DNA of 64,000 bases from an uncultured Subdoligranulum sp. (GCA_904390925.1 CAJFMB010000003.1:1-64000); one strand, 5' to 3'. Numbered from the stretch's first letter, positions 37,099 to 45,997 are shown. Notes: a model not told the origin generated them from the letters alone. Numbers and translations are program-made.

Positions 37099-38388
37099 TC
37101 AGCCCTCCGCCTCGGTGGACAGCAGCTTGACGGCGGGGAAGTGGACCCGGCCCCAGCCGGACGCCCAGGTGGGCATCGACAGGTCGGCGCTGGTCACCTC
37201 AAAGGCAAACTCGGTCACCGGCTTGTCCAGACAGACCGCCTGGGCCAGTGCGCCGTCAAAAATGTCCAGATAGAAGAAATACTGGCCCTCGCCCAGCAGC
37301 GACGGGTCAAATTCAAACTCCGTCACATACAGATGCCCCGGCTCGGCGGAGCCCAGGTTCACCGGATGGGTGATGCCCACCGGCGAGGAATCCCGGTAAT
37401 GCAGGTTCATTTTCAGGTTCACGCCGGCGAACGGCTCCGACACCCGCCAGGCAATGCGGATGCGCATCTTTTCGGTGTCGGCAAAGACACTGGATTCCTT
37501 GCCCACAAAGTCCAGCGATTCCAGTCGCAGCCGTTTGCCGGCGCTCTGGTTCATGCGGGAGACATCCTTCAAATCATAGTGCACCACGTTCACGTCGGTG
37601 GTGTCCATGTAGATGGCAATGGCCTGTTCCACGTCGCCGTCAAAGATGACGCGGCCCTTGTCCAGCACCACGCACCGGGTGCACAGCTGCCGGATGGTGG
37701 ACATGTTGTGGCTGACATACAGGACGGTGCGGCCTTCCTGGCCGGCCACATCGCTCATCTTGCCCAGGCATTTCTGCTGGAACTTCATGTCGCCCACCGC
37801 CAGGACCTCGTCCATGACCATGATCTCACTGTCCAGGTGGGCGGCCACGGCAAAGGCCAGCTTGACAAACATGCCGCTGGAATACCGCTTCACCGGCGTG
37901 TCGATGAAGTCGCCGCACTCGGAAAATTCGATGATCTCATCCACCTTGGCGTCGATCTCGGCCTTGGTCATGCCCAGGATTGCACCGTTCATGTAGATAT
38001 TCTCCCGCCCGGTCATCTCGTTGTTGAAGCCGGTGCCCACCTCCAGCATGCTGGCCACACGGCCCTTGAGGCGGATTTCCCCTTCGGTGGGGGCGGTGAT
38101 GCGGGAGAGAATCTTCAACAGGGTGGACTTGCCGGCGCCGTTGCGGCCGATGATGCCCAGCGCCTCGCCCTGGTAGACGGTCAGGTCCACGCCGTTGAGC
38201 GCCATGAAGGTCTGGCCGAACAGCCGCTGGTCGGTGCCGATGACGGTGTTGGGGTCCTCCTTGCCGCGGACACGGGCCCACCAGCTCTGCAGGTCGTGGG
38301 TCAGGGTGCCGCCGCCGATCTGTCCCAGCTTGTATTGCTTTTTCAGTCCCCGCACTTCAATGACGGGATTTTTCTCAGACAAAGACAT
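37099..38388 (-). CDS. Polysaccharide ABC exporter ATPase with Wzt-like C-terminal domain
   Basis: ALNGVDLTVYQGEALGIIGRNGAGKSTLLKILSRITAPTEGEIRLKGRVASMLEVGTGFNNEMTGRENIYMNGAILGM...; C-terminal extension of about 150 aa as in Wzt. Confidence 0.93.
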   Translation of the reverse strand: MSLSEKNPVIEVRGLKKQYKLGQIGGGTLTHDLQSWWARVRGKEDPNTVIGTDQRLFGQTFMALNGVDLTVYQGEALGIIGRNGAGKSTLLKILSRITAPTEGEIRLKGRVASMLEVGTGFNNEMTGRENIYMNGAILGMTKAEIDAKVDEIIEFSECGDFIDTPVKRYSSGMFVKLAFAVAAHLDSEIMVMDEVLAVGDMKFQQKCLGKMSDVAGQEGRTVLYVSHNMSTIRQLCTRCVVLDKGRVIFDGDVEQAIAIYMDTTDVNVVHYDLKDVSRMNQSAGKRLRLESLDFVGKESSVFADTEKMRIRIAWRVSEPFAGVNLKMNLHYRDSSPVGITHPVNLGSAEPGHLYVTEFEFDPSLLGEGQYFFYLDIFDGALAQAVCLDKPVTEFAFEVTSADLSMPTWASGWGRVHFPAVKLLSTEAEG

Positions 38389-38398
38389 GGCTGCCCCC

Positions 38399-39274
38399 TT
38401 ACACGGTATCCATAAAGGTCTTTTCAATCCGGCTGAAGAGAATCACGCCGATGAACAGCGCCACCGCGGTAAACACCAGGCTGTAGACAAACATGCCGAT
38501 GTCCGCCGAGCCGGTGCCCAGTGTTGCGGTGCGGAAAATCTCCACCGGCGCCGTCATGGGGTTCAGCCGCATCAGGAATGCCAGCCGGGGGCTGTTGCCC
38601 AGGGTGGACAGCGGATAGACCACAGGGGAAATGTACATCCACAGCTGCACGCCGAAGCTGACCGCAATGGCCAGGTCCCGGTACTTGGTGGTCAGGCTGG
38701 AGACAATGATGCCCACGCCCAGGCCCAGCAGCATCACCTGCAATACCACCACCGGCACTGCCCACATCCAGACGGTCAGGTGCATCTGCGCTCCGGTGAG
38801 CCAGAAATACAGCCAGAAGATCACGAACATGGCCGCCTGGATCAAAAAGTTGATCAGACTGGTCAGCACCTGGCTGATGGGGGTGGTCAGGCGGGGAAAA
38901 TACACCTTGCCGAACACCTGGCTGTTGGCCACAAAGGTGTTGGCGGTGTTGTTGATGCAGGTGGAAAAGAAGGTCCACACGGTGTTGCCCGCCATGTAGA
39001 ACAGAAAGCTGGGGGTGCCGTCGGTGGACAGACCGGCGATGCCGCCGAACACCACATTGAACAGCACGGTGGTCAGCAGCGGGTTGAGCAGCACCCAGGC
39101 GGGGCCCAGGATGGTCTGTTTGTACAAAACCGCAAAATTGCGCTTGACGAACATGATGATCAGATCGCGGTAGCGCCACAGCTCCCGCAGGTCGATATCA
39201 AACCAGCCGGTGCGCGGGCGGATGATGGTGGTCCACTCCCCCTGGCTGCCGCTGTTTTTGGAAATGTTTGGCAT
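38399..39274 (-). CDS. Polysaccharide ABC-2 permease (Wzm/TagG-like)
   Basis: MPNISKNSGSQGEWTTIIRPRTGWFDIDLRELWRYRDLIIMFVKRNFAVLYKQTILGPAWVLLNPLLTTVLFNVVFG. Confidence 0.94.
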   Translation of the reverse strand: MPNISKNSGSQGEWTTIIRPRTGWFDIDLRELWRYRDLIIMFVKRNFAVLYKQTILGPAWVLLNPLLTTVLFNVVFGGIAGLSTDGTPSFLFYMAGNTVWTFFSTCINNTANTFVANSQVFGKVYFPRLTTPISQVLTSLINFLIQAAMFVIFWLYFWLTGAQMHLTVWMWAVPVVVLQVMLLGLGVGIIVSSLTTKYRDLAIAVSFGVQLWMYISPVVYPLSTLGNSPRLAFLMRLNPMTAPVEIFRTATLGTGSADIGMFVYSLVFTAVALFIGVILFSRIEKTFMDTV

Positions 39275-39379
39275 ATCGGATTCTCCTGGTCTTGTCAATT
39301 TGGGTCCCGGTCTGCGTCCGGACAACCGGCTTTGCAGCGCCGCTGTTTTACCGGCACGGGAAAAATTCATACACGCCTT

Positions 39380-39408
39380 ATTGTACCATGCACAGCGGAA
39401 AAATACAA
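39380..39408 (-). promoter_or_regulatory. Predicted promoter of the surface-glycan operon (TTGTAT-17-TACAAT)
   Basis: Minus strand TTGTAT TTTTCCGCTGTGCATGG TACAAT. Confidence 0.65.
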
Positions 39409-39440
39409 ACCCGTCCGCGGGCATTGCCGGGCCCGGACAG

Positions 39441-39476
39441 AAAAAAGCCGCCCCGGCCAAACAGGGCCGAAGCGGC
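39441..39476 (-). terminator. Terminator of degV gene
   Basis: Minus strand GCCGCTTCGGCC-CTGTTT-GGCCGGGGCGGC-TTTTTT. Confidence 0.85.
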
Positions 39477-39490
39477 AAAACAGAACAAAG

Positions 39491-40393
39491 TTACGGCAGC
39501 GGCGGCAGATAGTCGCACAGGCGGCGGGGCTTGCCCTCAAAGACGATGGCCACCGCGTCGGGGCCGGTGTTGGCGCTGACGGCAGCGCCCAGCTGGAAAG
39601 TGCACATCGGTGCATGGCCGAATTCCTTCTTGCACAGCTTGACCAGCTCGTCCCGGCGGTCGGTGGATTCGGTGTAGGCGACCATGTAGGGGGTGTCCTT
39701 CAGGTTTTCCACCCGGGTGCGGATCCACTTCAGCATGGCGGGCATGACGTTGTTGTCACCGCGGACCTTGGCCTCCACCTTGCTGATGCCGTCATTCAGG
39801 CTGATGATGGGGCGCAGGCCCAGCAGTTCCCCGGCAAACGCCGCGGCGGCCGAGATGCGTCCGGATTTCTTCATCTGTTTCAGGCTGAAGGCAGCCAGGC
39901 AGACTTCCACTTTGGCAAACTTTTCTTCCATCTCCAGCACGGCATCGGCCACGCTGGCACCGTTGCGCACCTTGCGGGCGCACTCACAGACATACCAGCC
40001 GAACACCATCGAGTAGGTGTGGCTGTCCACCAGACGGATCTTCATGGTGCAGTCGGGGCGTTCCTCGTACAGCATCTTCGCAGCGGCGATGGCGTTGTCG
40101 TAGGTGCTGGACCCTGCCGAGTTGATGGAGGCATGCACCACGTCGGTGTATCCCTCGTCGGCAAACCGGGTATAGAATTCCAGCCACTGCAGTGAGGTGA
40201 TGGCGGCGGTGGTGGGGCATCCGGTTGCCTCGCGCATCATTTTGTAGAACTGGTCGTTGGTCATGTCCTTGCGCTCGATGTACTCCTTGCCGTCCAGATT
40301 GACGGGAAAGCAGGCAATCTCAATGCCGTACTTTTCCGCCAGATCAGCAGGGATATCGCAGCTGGAGTCGGTCAGAAAGGCTACTTTGCTCAT
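39491..40393 (-). CDS. DegV-family fatty-acid-binding protein
   Basis: MSKVAFLTDSSCDIPADLAEKYGIEIACFPVNLDGKEYIERKDMTNDQFYKMM...ASINSAGSSTYDNA. Confidence 0.93.
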   Translation of the reverse strand: MSKVAFLTDSSCDIPADLAEKYGIEIACFPVNLDGKEYIERKDMTNDQFYKMMREATGCPTTAAITSLQWLEFYTRFADEGYTDVVHASINSAGSSTYDNAIAAAKMLYEERPDCTMKIRLVDSHTYSMVFGWYVCECARKVRNGASVADAVLEMEEKFAKVEVCLAAFSLKQMKKSGRISAAAAFAGELLGLRPIISLNDGISKVEAKVRGDNNVMPAMLKWIRTRVENLKDTPYMVAYTESTDRRDELVKLCKKEFGHAPMCTFQLGAAVSANTGPDAVAIVFEGKPRRLCDYLPPLP

Positions 40394-40429
40394 GATTTTC
40401 ACATCCGTTCCTGTTGTTGTGGGACAAGC

Positions 40430-40954
40430 TTACTCGCCCCAGGTATATTGTGTCAGCTGGCCGTGGGTTTCCAGTCCGGCAAAATCCCACTGCCGCAGTA
40501 CCTCGTAAACGCCTACCGCCACCGAATTGGACAGATTCAGGCAGCGCTCCCCCCGACGCATGGGAAACCGCACACACTGGTCGGGGTGTGCGGCCAGCAG
40601 CGATTCCGGCAGGCCGGCGTCCTCCCGCCCGAACACCAGATAACAGCCGTCGGGATATTGGACATCGGTATGTCGGTGCAGACCCTTGGAGGTGAAATAG
40701 AAAAACGGGCCGGAATTTTTCTGCAAAAAATCCGCGTAGTCCTGATAATATGTTATATCAAGCTGACCCCAGTAGTCAAGCCCGGCGCGCTTGAGTTTCC
40801 GGTCGTCAATGGCAAAGCCCATCGGCCCCACCAGATGCAGCCTGGCCCCGGTCACCGCACAGGTGCGGGCCACGTTGCCGGTGTTCTGGGGAATGCGCGG
40901 TTCCACCAGAACAATGTTCAATGTATTCAGATGCTCGTTTGTGGGTTGGTTCAT
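40430..40954 (-). CDS. trmL: tRNA (cytidine/uridine-34-2'-O)-methyltransferase TrmL
   Basis: LNIVLVEPRIPQNTGNVARTCAVTGARLHLVGPMGFAIDDRKLKRAGLDYW...LVFGREDAGLPESLL...MRRGERCLNLSNSVAVGVYEVLRQ. Confidence 0.93.
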   Translation of the reverse strand: MNQPTNEHLNTLNIVLVEPRIPQNTGNVARTCAVTGARLHLVGPMGFAIDDRKLKRAGLDYWGQLDITYYQDYADFLQKNSGPFFYFTSKGLHRHTDVQYPDGCYLVFGREDAGLPESLLAAHPDQCVRFPMRRGERCLNLSNSVAVGVYEVLRQWDFAGLETHGQLTQYTWGE

Positions 40955-40990
40955 TCTTTTTTCACGTCCTGAAACAATATTTTGACCGGG

Positions 40991-41812
40991 TTACCGGCCT
41001 GCCAGCATCGGCAGGGCACTTTCCAGCCAGACGCCCAGCCGCTCATCGGCGCCCTCCGGCGTGGCGCGGATACAGTCCGCCACAAAGGCGGCGGCAGCCT
41101 GCACGGCGGCCTCCGGCACATTGCCCTGCATCAGCCGGCCGCAGACCACCGCGCCGAAAATGTCCCCGGTGCCGTGGTACATCCGCGGAATCAGCGGGGT
41201 GCGCACCACAAAGCTGCTGCCGTCCCGCCCGGCACCCACACAGGCAATGCTGCGCCCGGCGGGCACGCCGGTGACCACCACCTGGGGGCACAGCCGGGTC
41301 AGCTGTGCAGCCTGCCGGCAGGCGGATTCCAGCGTGACCGTCTCGGCGGGGGCTTCACCCAGCAGCAGTGCCGCCTCGGTGGTGTTGGGCAGTATCAGCC
41401 CGGCCTTGGCGCACAGCGACCGCATGGCAGGGATCATGTCCTCCGAAAGTCCGGCGTACATCCTGCCGTGGTCGCCCAGAACCGGGTCCACCACCGCCAA
41501 TGCCCCGGGCCAGGATTCCATGGCCTGCTCCACCAGTTTGGCCTGATTGGCGTCCGCCAGGTAACCGGAATAGATGCAGTCAAACCGCAGCCCCAGCCGC
41601 TGATAATGGGCCAGCGCCGCGGGCCCGTAGCCGGGATTGGACATCCGGGCCGGGGTGCCCAGTCCGCCGGTATGGGTGGACAGGATGGCGGTGGGCAGCG
41701 CCACCGGCTGCACCCCCAGCGCCGCCAGCACCGGGGTGATGACCGAAAGGGCCGCCCGGCCGAAGCAGGGCAGATCATGGATGCAGAGAACAGTTTTGGG
41801 GGCAGAGATCAT
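40991..41812 (-). CDS. Pyridoxal/pyridoxamine kinase
   Basis: VLCIHDLPCFGRAALSVITPVLAALGVQPVALPTAILSTHTGG...DPVLGDHGRMY...YHGTGDIFGAVVCGRL. Confidence 0.9.
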   Translation of the reverse strand: MISAPKTVLCIHDLPCFGRAALSVITPVLAALGVQPVALPTAILSTHTGGLGTPARMSNPGYGPAALAHYQRLGLRFDCIYSGYLADANQAKLVEQAMESWPGALAVVDPVLGDHGRMYAGLSEDMIPAMRSLCAKAGLILPNTTEAALLLGEAPAETVTLESACRQAAQLTRLCPQVVVTGVPAGRSIACVGAGRDGSSFVVRTPLIPRMYHGTGDIFGAVVCGRLMQGNVPEAAVQAAAAFVADCIRATPEGADERLGVWLESALPMLAGR

Positions 41813-42048
41813 GGCAACAACGCTCTTTTCTATCAGTCAGAAATGAAGGAAAAGCCCGGCCGGTAGGACGGGCCCTTCCGAAAAATCTGACACGATTTTA
41901 CCACATCCCGCCTGGCAAAAAAAGGCGCAACCCGGCGAAAGCAAACTTTTTGTCTGCAAACGGCCCGGATTGCGGGTAAAACAGGCAGCACAGCCCCTGA
42001 CGCATAATACAGGCGAAACGGGGCAAAGTAGCTACTGCGGGGGCAGGG

Positions 42049-42300
42049 TCAACGGTCGTTCAGACTTTCCCCGCAGTAAGGGCAGCAGTCGGTGGTGGAG
42101 CTCAGGTAATGAAGCAGGTGGCCGCAGTGCGGGCAGCGGTGAAAGATCAGGAAAAACACATAATCCGCGACGCACAGACCGATGGCGGTCCACCCCGGAA
42201 CAGGCAGGTCCTGAACGGAACCCATCAGGGCGATCAGTGCGGCGATGGTCAGCACAATCCAGAAAATCCAGCGGACCAGGCGGAGCTTGATTTTTTTCAT
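42049..42300 (-). CDS. Small two-TM zinc-ribbon membrane protein
   Basis: MKKIKLRLVRWIFWIVLTIAALIALMGSVQDLPVPGWTAIGLCVADYVFFLIFHRCPHCGHLLHYLSSTTDCCPYCGESLNDR. Confidence 0.75.
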   Translation of the reverse strand: MKKIKLRLVRWIFWIVLTIAALIALMGSVQDLPVPGWTAIGLCVADYVFFLIFHRCPHCGHLLHYLSSTTDCCPYCGESLNDR

Positions 42301-42449
42301 GATATCCCTCCTCCCGAAAAACGGGCAGCCGACAGTCTTATTTTTCTAGTTTACCATATTTTCTGCCGGAAGGACAAGGCAGGGCAGAGGCTCTGCCCGT
42401 CCTTTTCCCATAGATCATTCCCGAAAACAGAACAAAGGAGGAAACGCCG

Positions 42450-42626
42450 ATGAAATCCATGGCACAGGCAGCCGCCATTGCAGCAGGCATGGCGGCAGGC
42501 GCCGCGGTGGCCTACACCGTCACCCGCGACCAGAATACCATGCGCAAGACCGTGCACAAGATGACCCGCAGCGCTGAAAAGGCGCTGGAAGACCTTGACC
42601 GCATGGTTGCCCGCTACACCCGCTGA
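42450..42626 (+). CDS. Small alanine-rich membrane-associated protein (58 aa; below the ORF-track cutoff)
   Basis: AAAGGAGG RBS 8 nt upstream; MKSMAQAAAIAAGMAAGAAVAYTVTRDQNTMRKTVHKMTRSAEKALEDLDRMVARYTR; followed by a strong GC hairpin. Confidence 0.7.
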   Translation: MKSMAQAAAIAAGMAAGAAVAYTVTRDQNTMRKTVHKMTRSAEKALEDLDRMVARYTR

Positions 42627-42632
42627 TGCCAG

Positions 42633-42682
42633 CAAGGCCTGGCCGGCGGTGGAGGAGATGCTCCTCTGCCGCCGGCCGGGCC
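42633..42682 (+). terminator. Probable terminator hairpin after the small ORF
   Basis: GGCCTGGCCGGCGG...CCGCCGGCCGGGCC followed by TGTTTGC; weak U-tract. Confidence 0.5.
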
Positions 42683-42720
42683 TGTTTGCAGTATAAAAAG
42701 GTATCTCGTGAGAATGAATT

Positions 42721-43881
42721 TTACAGAATCCGCACCCGGATGATCGGCTCGGCAGCCGCCAGCCGCTCGGCCAGGCCTGCATCCAGGCTGCCGGTCACAT
42801 CCAGCATGGTGTAGGCCACATCCTTCCGGCTCTTGTTGACCATGTTCTCAATATTCAGGTTGGCACTGGTCATGACGCTGGTGATGGCGGAAATCACGCC
42901 GGGCTCATTCTTGTGGATGACACAGATCCGGCGGCCGCCGGCGCGGGGCTGCTGGACATCCGGCAGGTTGACGCTGTGCAGGATGTTGCCGTTTTTCAGG
43001 TAGTCGCTCAGTTCCGCGGCAGCCATGACGGCACAGTTGGTTTCGCTCTCCGGGGTGGAGGCGCCCAGGTGCGGCGTGCAGCAGACGCCCTTGACCCCCA
43101 GCAGCTCCTCGCTGGGGAAGTCGCAGAAATACTGGGCCACTTTGCCGCTGTCCAGCGCGGCCAGAATGGCGGCATTGTCGGCCAGCTCACCGCGGGCAAA
43201 GTTCAGCACCCGGACCCCGTCCTTGCACATATTCAGCGTCTGGGCGTTGATGGTGTGCTTGGTGGAGGGCATATAGGGCACGTGGATGGTCAGGTAATCG
43301 CACCGGGGCAGCATATCCGCCAGCGAGATGCAGTGCTGGACGCTGCGGGACAGACTCCAGGCCGCGTCAATGCTGATGTAGGGGTCGTAACCCAGAACCT
43401 CCATGCCCAGCGAGATGGCGGCGTTGGCCACCCGGGAGCCGATGGCGCCCAGGCCGATGACGCCCAGCGTCTTGCCGCGCAGCTCGGGACCCACAAACTG
43501 CTTTTTGCCCTTTTCCACATCCTTGGCCAGGGTGGGGCTGCCCTTCAGACTCTGTGCCCAGACAATGGCGTCGGACATGTTGCGGCTGCCCGCCACCAGG
43601 GCACCGATGACCAGTTCGGCCACGGCGTTGGCGTTGGCACCCGGCGTGTTGAAGACCACAATGCCGGCCTCGGTGCACTTGTCAATGGGAATGTTGTTGG
43701 TGCCGGCGCCCGCCCGGGCGATGGCCAGCAGGCTTTCGGGCAGAGGCTTGTCGTGCATGTCGGCGCTGCGCACCAGAATGCCCTGGGGAGCGTCGGTATC
43801 GTTATCCACCTCGAACAGGTTGGGGGCCAGCTTGGCCAGGCCCACCGGCGAGATGGCGTTGAGTGTTTTAATGGTATACAT
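42721..43881 (-). CDS. serA: D-3-phosphoglycerate dehydrogenase
   Basis: MYTIKTLNAISPVGLAKLAPNLFEVDNDTDAPQGILVRSADMHD...LGVIGLGAIGSRVANAAISLGMEVLGYDPY...HKNEPGVISAITSVMTSANLNIENMVNKSR (ACT domain). Confidence 0.94.
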   Translation of the reverse strand: MYTIKTLNAISPVGLAKLAPNLFEVDNDTDAPQGILVRSADMHDKPLPESLLAIARAGAGTNNIPIDKCTEAGIVVFNTPGANANAVAELVIGALVAGSRNMSDAIVWAQSLKGSPTLAKDVEKGKKQFVGPELRGKTLGVIGLGAIGSRVANAAISLGMEVLGYDPYISIDAAWSLSRSVQHCISLADMLPRCDYLTIHVPYMPSTKHTINAQTLNMCKDGVRVLNFARGELADNAAILAALDSGKVAQYFCDFPSEELLGVKGVCCTPHLGASTPESETNCAVMAAAELSDYLKNGNILHSVNLPDVQQPRAGGRRICVIHKNEPGVISAITSVMTSANLNIENMVNKSRKDVAYTMLDVTGSLDAGLAERLAAAEPIIRVRIL

Positions 43882-43912
43882 GGGAATGCACCTCGTTGCG
43901 TTTCAGTTTTGG

Positions 43913-45010
43913 TCAGGCGTTTTCCTTGCGGAACTGTTCCATAAAGGCCACCAGTTTGTCCACGCCCTCCGGCGGCATGGCGTTGTAGATGGAGGCCCGC
44001 ATGCCGCCCACCAGGCGGTGGCCCTTCAGGTTGACAAAGCCGGCCTCGGTGGCGGCGGCGCAGAATTTCTTGTCCATCTCCGGGTCGGGGCTGGTGAAGG
44101 TCACATTCATCAGGCTGCGGTACTTGTTCTCCACAGGATTCTTGTAGAAGTCCTGGCTGTCCAGATAATCATACAGCACCTTGGCCTTGGCCTCGTTGAT
44201 CTTTTTCATCTCGGCCAGACCGCCGATGTCGTGCTCCAGATAGTCCATCACCAGCCCGGTCATGTAGATGCACCAGCAGGGCGGAGTGTTGTACATGCTG
44301 TCCTTGGCCAGCAGGGTGGTGTAGTTCATCATGGTGGGGATCTGTTCCGGCGTGATGCCCTTGGCGCTCTTGCCCAGCAGGTCCTCCCGGATGATGGCGA
44401 TGGCCATGCCGGCGGGGGCGACGTTCTTCTGCACGCCGAAATAGATGCAGCCGTACTTGGTCACGTCCACCGGCTCGGAGAAGATCATCGAGCTCATGTC
44501 CGCCACCAGCGGCAGACCGGGCACTTCGGGCACCTCCACATACCGGGTGCCGAAGATGGTGTTGTTCTGGCAGATGTGCACGTAGCTGGCGTCGGCGTCG
44601 TACCGGATGGCCTTCACGTCGGGAATGCAGGTGAAGTTCCGGTCCTTGCTGGAAGCGACGATGCTGGCCTCACCGAATTTGGCGGCCTCCTCCGCGGCCT
44701 TCTTGGAGAAGTTGCCGGTCACCAGATAATCGGCCTTGCCGGTGGTCATGAAGTTCAGCGGGACCATGGCAAACTGCTGGGTGGCGCCGCCCTGGAAAAA
44801 GCCGATTTTATAGTTGTCAGGCACATTCAGAACCCGGCGGATGGCTGCCTCGGTGTCCTGGATGATCTGGTCAAACCACTTGCTGCGGTGACTCATCTCC
44901 ATCACGCTCTGGCCGGAGCCGTGGTAATCCAGAAGCTCTGCCTGGGCACGCTGCAAAACCGGAAGCGGCAGCATCGAAGGCCCCGCGCTGAAGTTGTAGA
45001 CACGATTCAT
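43913..45010 (-). CDS. serC: Phosphoserine aminotransferase
   Basis: MNRVYNFSAGPSMLPLPVLQRAQAELLDYHGSGQSVMEMSHRSKWFDQIIQDTEAAIRRVLNVPDNYKIGFFQGGATQQFAMVPLNF. Confidence 0.96.
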   Translation of the reverse strand: MNRVYNFSAGPSMLPLPVLQRAQAELLDYHGSGQSVMEMSHRSKWFDQIIQDTEAAIRRVLNVPDNYKIGFFQGGATQQFAMVPLNFMTTGKADYLVTGNFSKKAAEEAAKFGEASIVASSKDRNFTCIPDVKAIRYDADASYVHICQNNTIFGTRYVEVPEVPGLPLVADMSSMIFSEPVDVTKYGCIYFGVQKNVAPAGMAIAIIREDLLGKSAKGITPEQIPTMMNYTTLLAKDSMYNTPPCWCIYMTGLVMDYLEHDIGGLAEMKKINEAKAKVLYDYLDSQDFYKNPVENKYRSLMNVTFTSPDPEMDKKFCAAATEAGFVNLKGHRLVGGMRASIYNAMPPEGVDKLVAFMEQFRKENA

Positions 45011-45106
45011 GGTATGACTCCCTCTCTTGCATGGTTTTCGGCGGCCGGAAATTTCCCGGCGGCTGGCTGCGGCAGGCAACCGTCTGTCTGCCGTGACGAT
45101 ACAACC

Positions 45107-45136
45107 ATTATACGACCCTGCCACCGGCGGATGCAA
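45107..45136 (-). promoter_or_regulatory. Predicted promoter for serC-serA (TTGCAT-18-TATAAT)
   Basis: Minus strand TTGCAT CCGCCGGTGGCAGGGTCG TATAAT. Confidence 0.6.
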
Positions 45137-45300
45137 CGGCCAAACCGCCGTCACACTGCCGAAAAAACCGCCCCAAACCGGGCTTGTGCAGACAAAACGC
45201 ACAACTGTTTTTGAAACGAATACATTATCTTTTACAAAAACCGCAGAAAATACAGCGAGAATTTGGCGTCATCCGGACAGGACGCTGCCAAACAAACCAC

Positions 45301-45330
45301 TTGACAAAATATCTGCGGCAAATGTAAAAT
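45301..45330 (+). promoter_or_regulatory. Sigma-A promoter for the BlaI-like gene (TTGACA-18-TAAAAT)
   Basis: TTGACA at 45301-45306, TAAAAT at 45325-45330. Confidence 0.7.
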
Positions 45331-45371
45331 AAAAACCAGAAAAATTAAGACAAATATGGGAGGAAAACACC

Positions 45372-45793
45372 ATGCCACAAGCCAGTTCTTCTGCCCCCCT
45401 GCCACTGCTGCCCCCCAGTGAGGAGCAGGTCATGGCCGCCCTGTGGGCCTGCGGGGGGGGGCTGCCACCCGGCGCCGCATCGCCGCCAACCTGCCCGGGG
45501 GCTGCCGCTGGGCGGACTCGACACTGCTCAACTTCCTGTCCCGGCTGGAAGGCAAGGGCTTTGTGCGCAGCGACAAGCAGGGCAACAAAAACGTCTATAC
45601 ACCGCTGGTGCGCCGGGCCGACTACTGTGCCCGGGCGACCGCAGCCCATCTGGACACCCTCTACGGCGGGGATGTGCGGGGTCTGGTCATGACGCTGGCC
45701 GACGCCGGACGCCTGAGCTTTGCCGAGATGGAGACGCTGGCCCGCTGGCTGGATGCCCGCGCCGCTGAAAGTCCGGAATATGACTACGACTGA
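45372..45793 (+). pseudogene. BlaI/MecI/CopY-family transcriptional regulator, frameshifted at a G9 homopolymer
   Basis: Frame at 45372 gives MPQASSSAPLPLLPPSEEQVMAALWACGGG; the wHTH continuation RRRIAANLPGGCRWADSTLLNFLSRLEGKGFVRSDKQGNKNVYTPLV is in another frame after GGGGGGGGG (45453-45461). Confidence 0.82.
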
Positions 45794-45817
45794 CCCGGCA
45801 GGGCGGAGCCCGCATCG

Positions 45818-45841
45818 TTGAACATTGTGCATAATGTTCAA
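45818..45841. promoter_or_regulatory. Near-perfect 24-bp palindrome upstream of rnf promoter
   Basis: TTGAACATTGTGCATAATGTTCAA; 9-bp perfect arms. Confidence 0.6.
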
Positions 45842-45882
45842 AACCTGTGGATTGTTTCTGTGCAGGGTGGGCAGGGGCGCGG

Positions 45883-45911
45883 TTGACTTCTTTCCCGTGA
45901 ATGCGTACAAT
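45883..45911 (+). promoter_or_regulatory. Sigma-A promoter of rnf operon (TTGACT-17-TACAAT)
   Basis: TTGACT at 45883-45888, TACAAT at 45906-45911. Confidence 0.75.
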
Positions 45912-45997
45912 AGATACTGTATTTTACCCTGCCCCGCTGTGCCTGTTTTTTGGCCGGCGGGGCAGAGGGGATTGTGATAAAAAGAGGAGGAACCTCT

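Noticed and set aside
45818-45841. Reading the TTGAACATT...AATGTTCAA palindrome as a terminator of the BlaI-like gene
   Set aside because: No T-tract follows on either strand; an operator interpretation fits better, although this is unproven.
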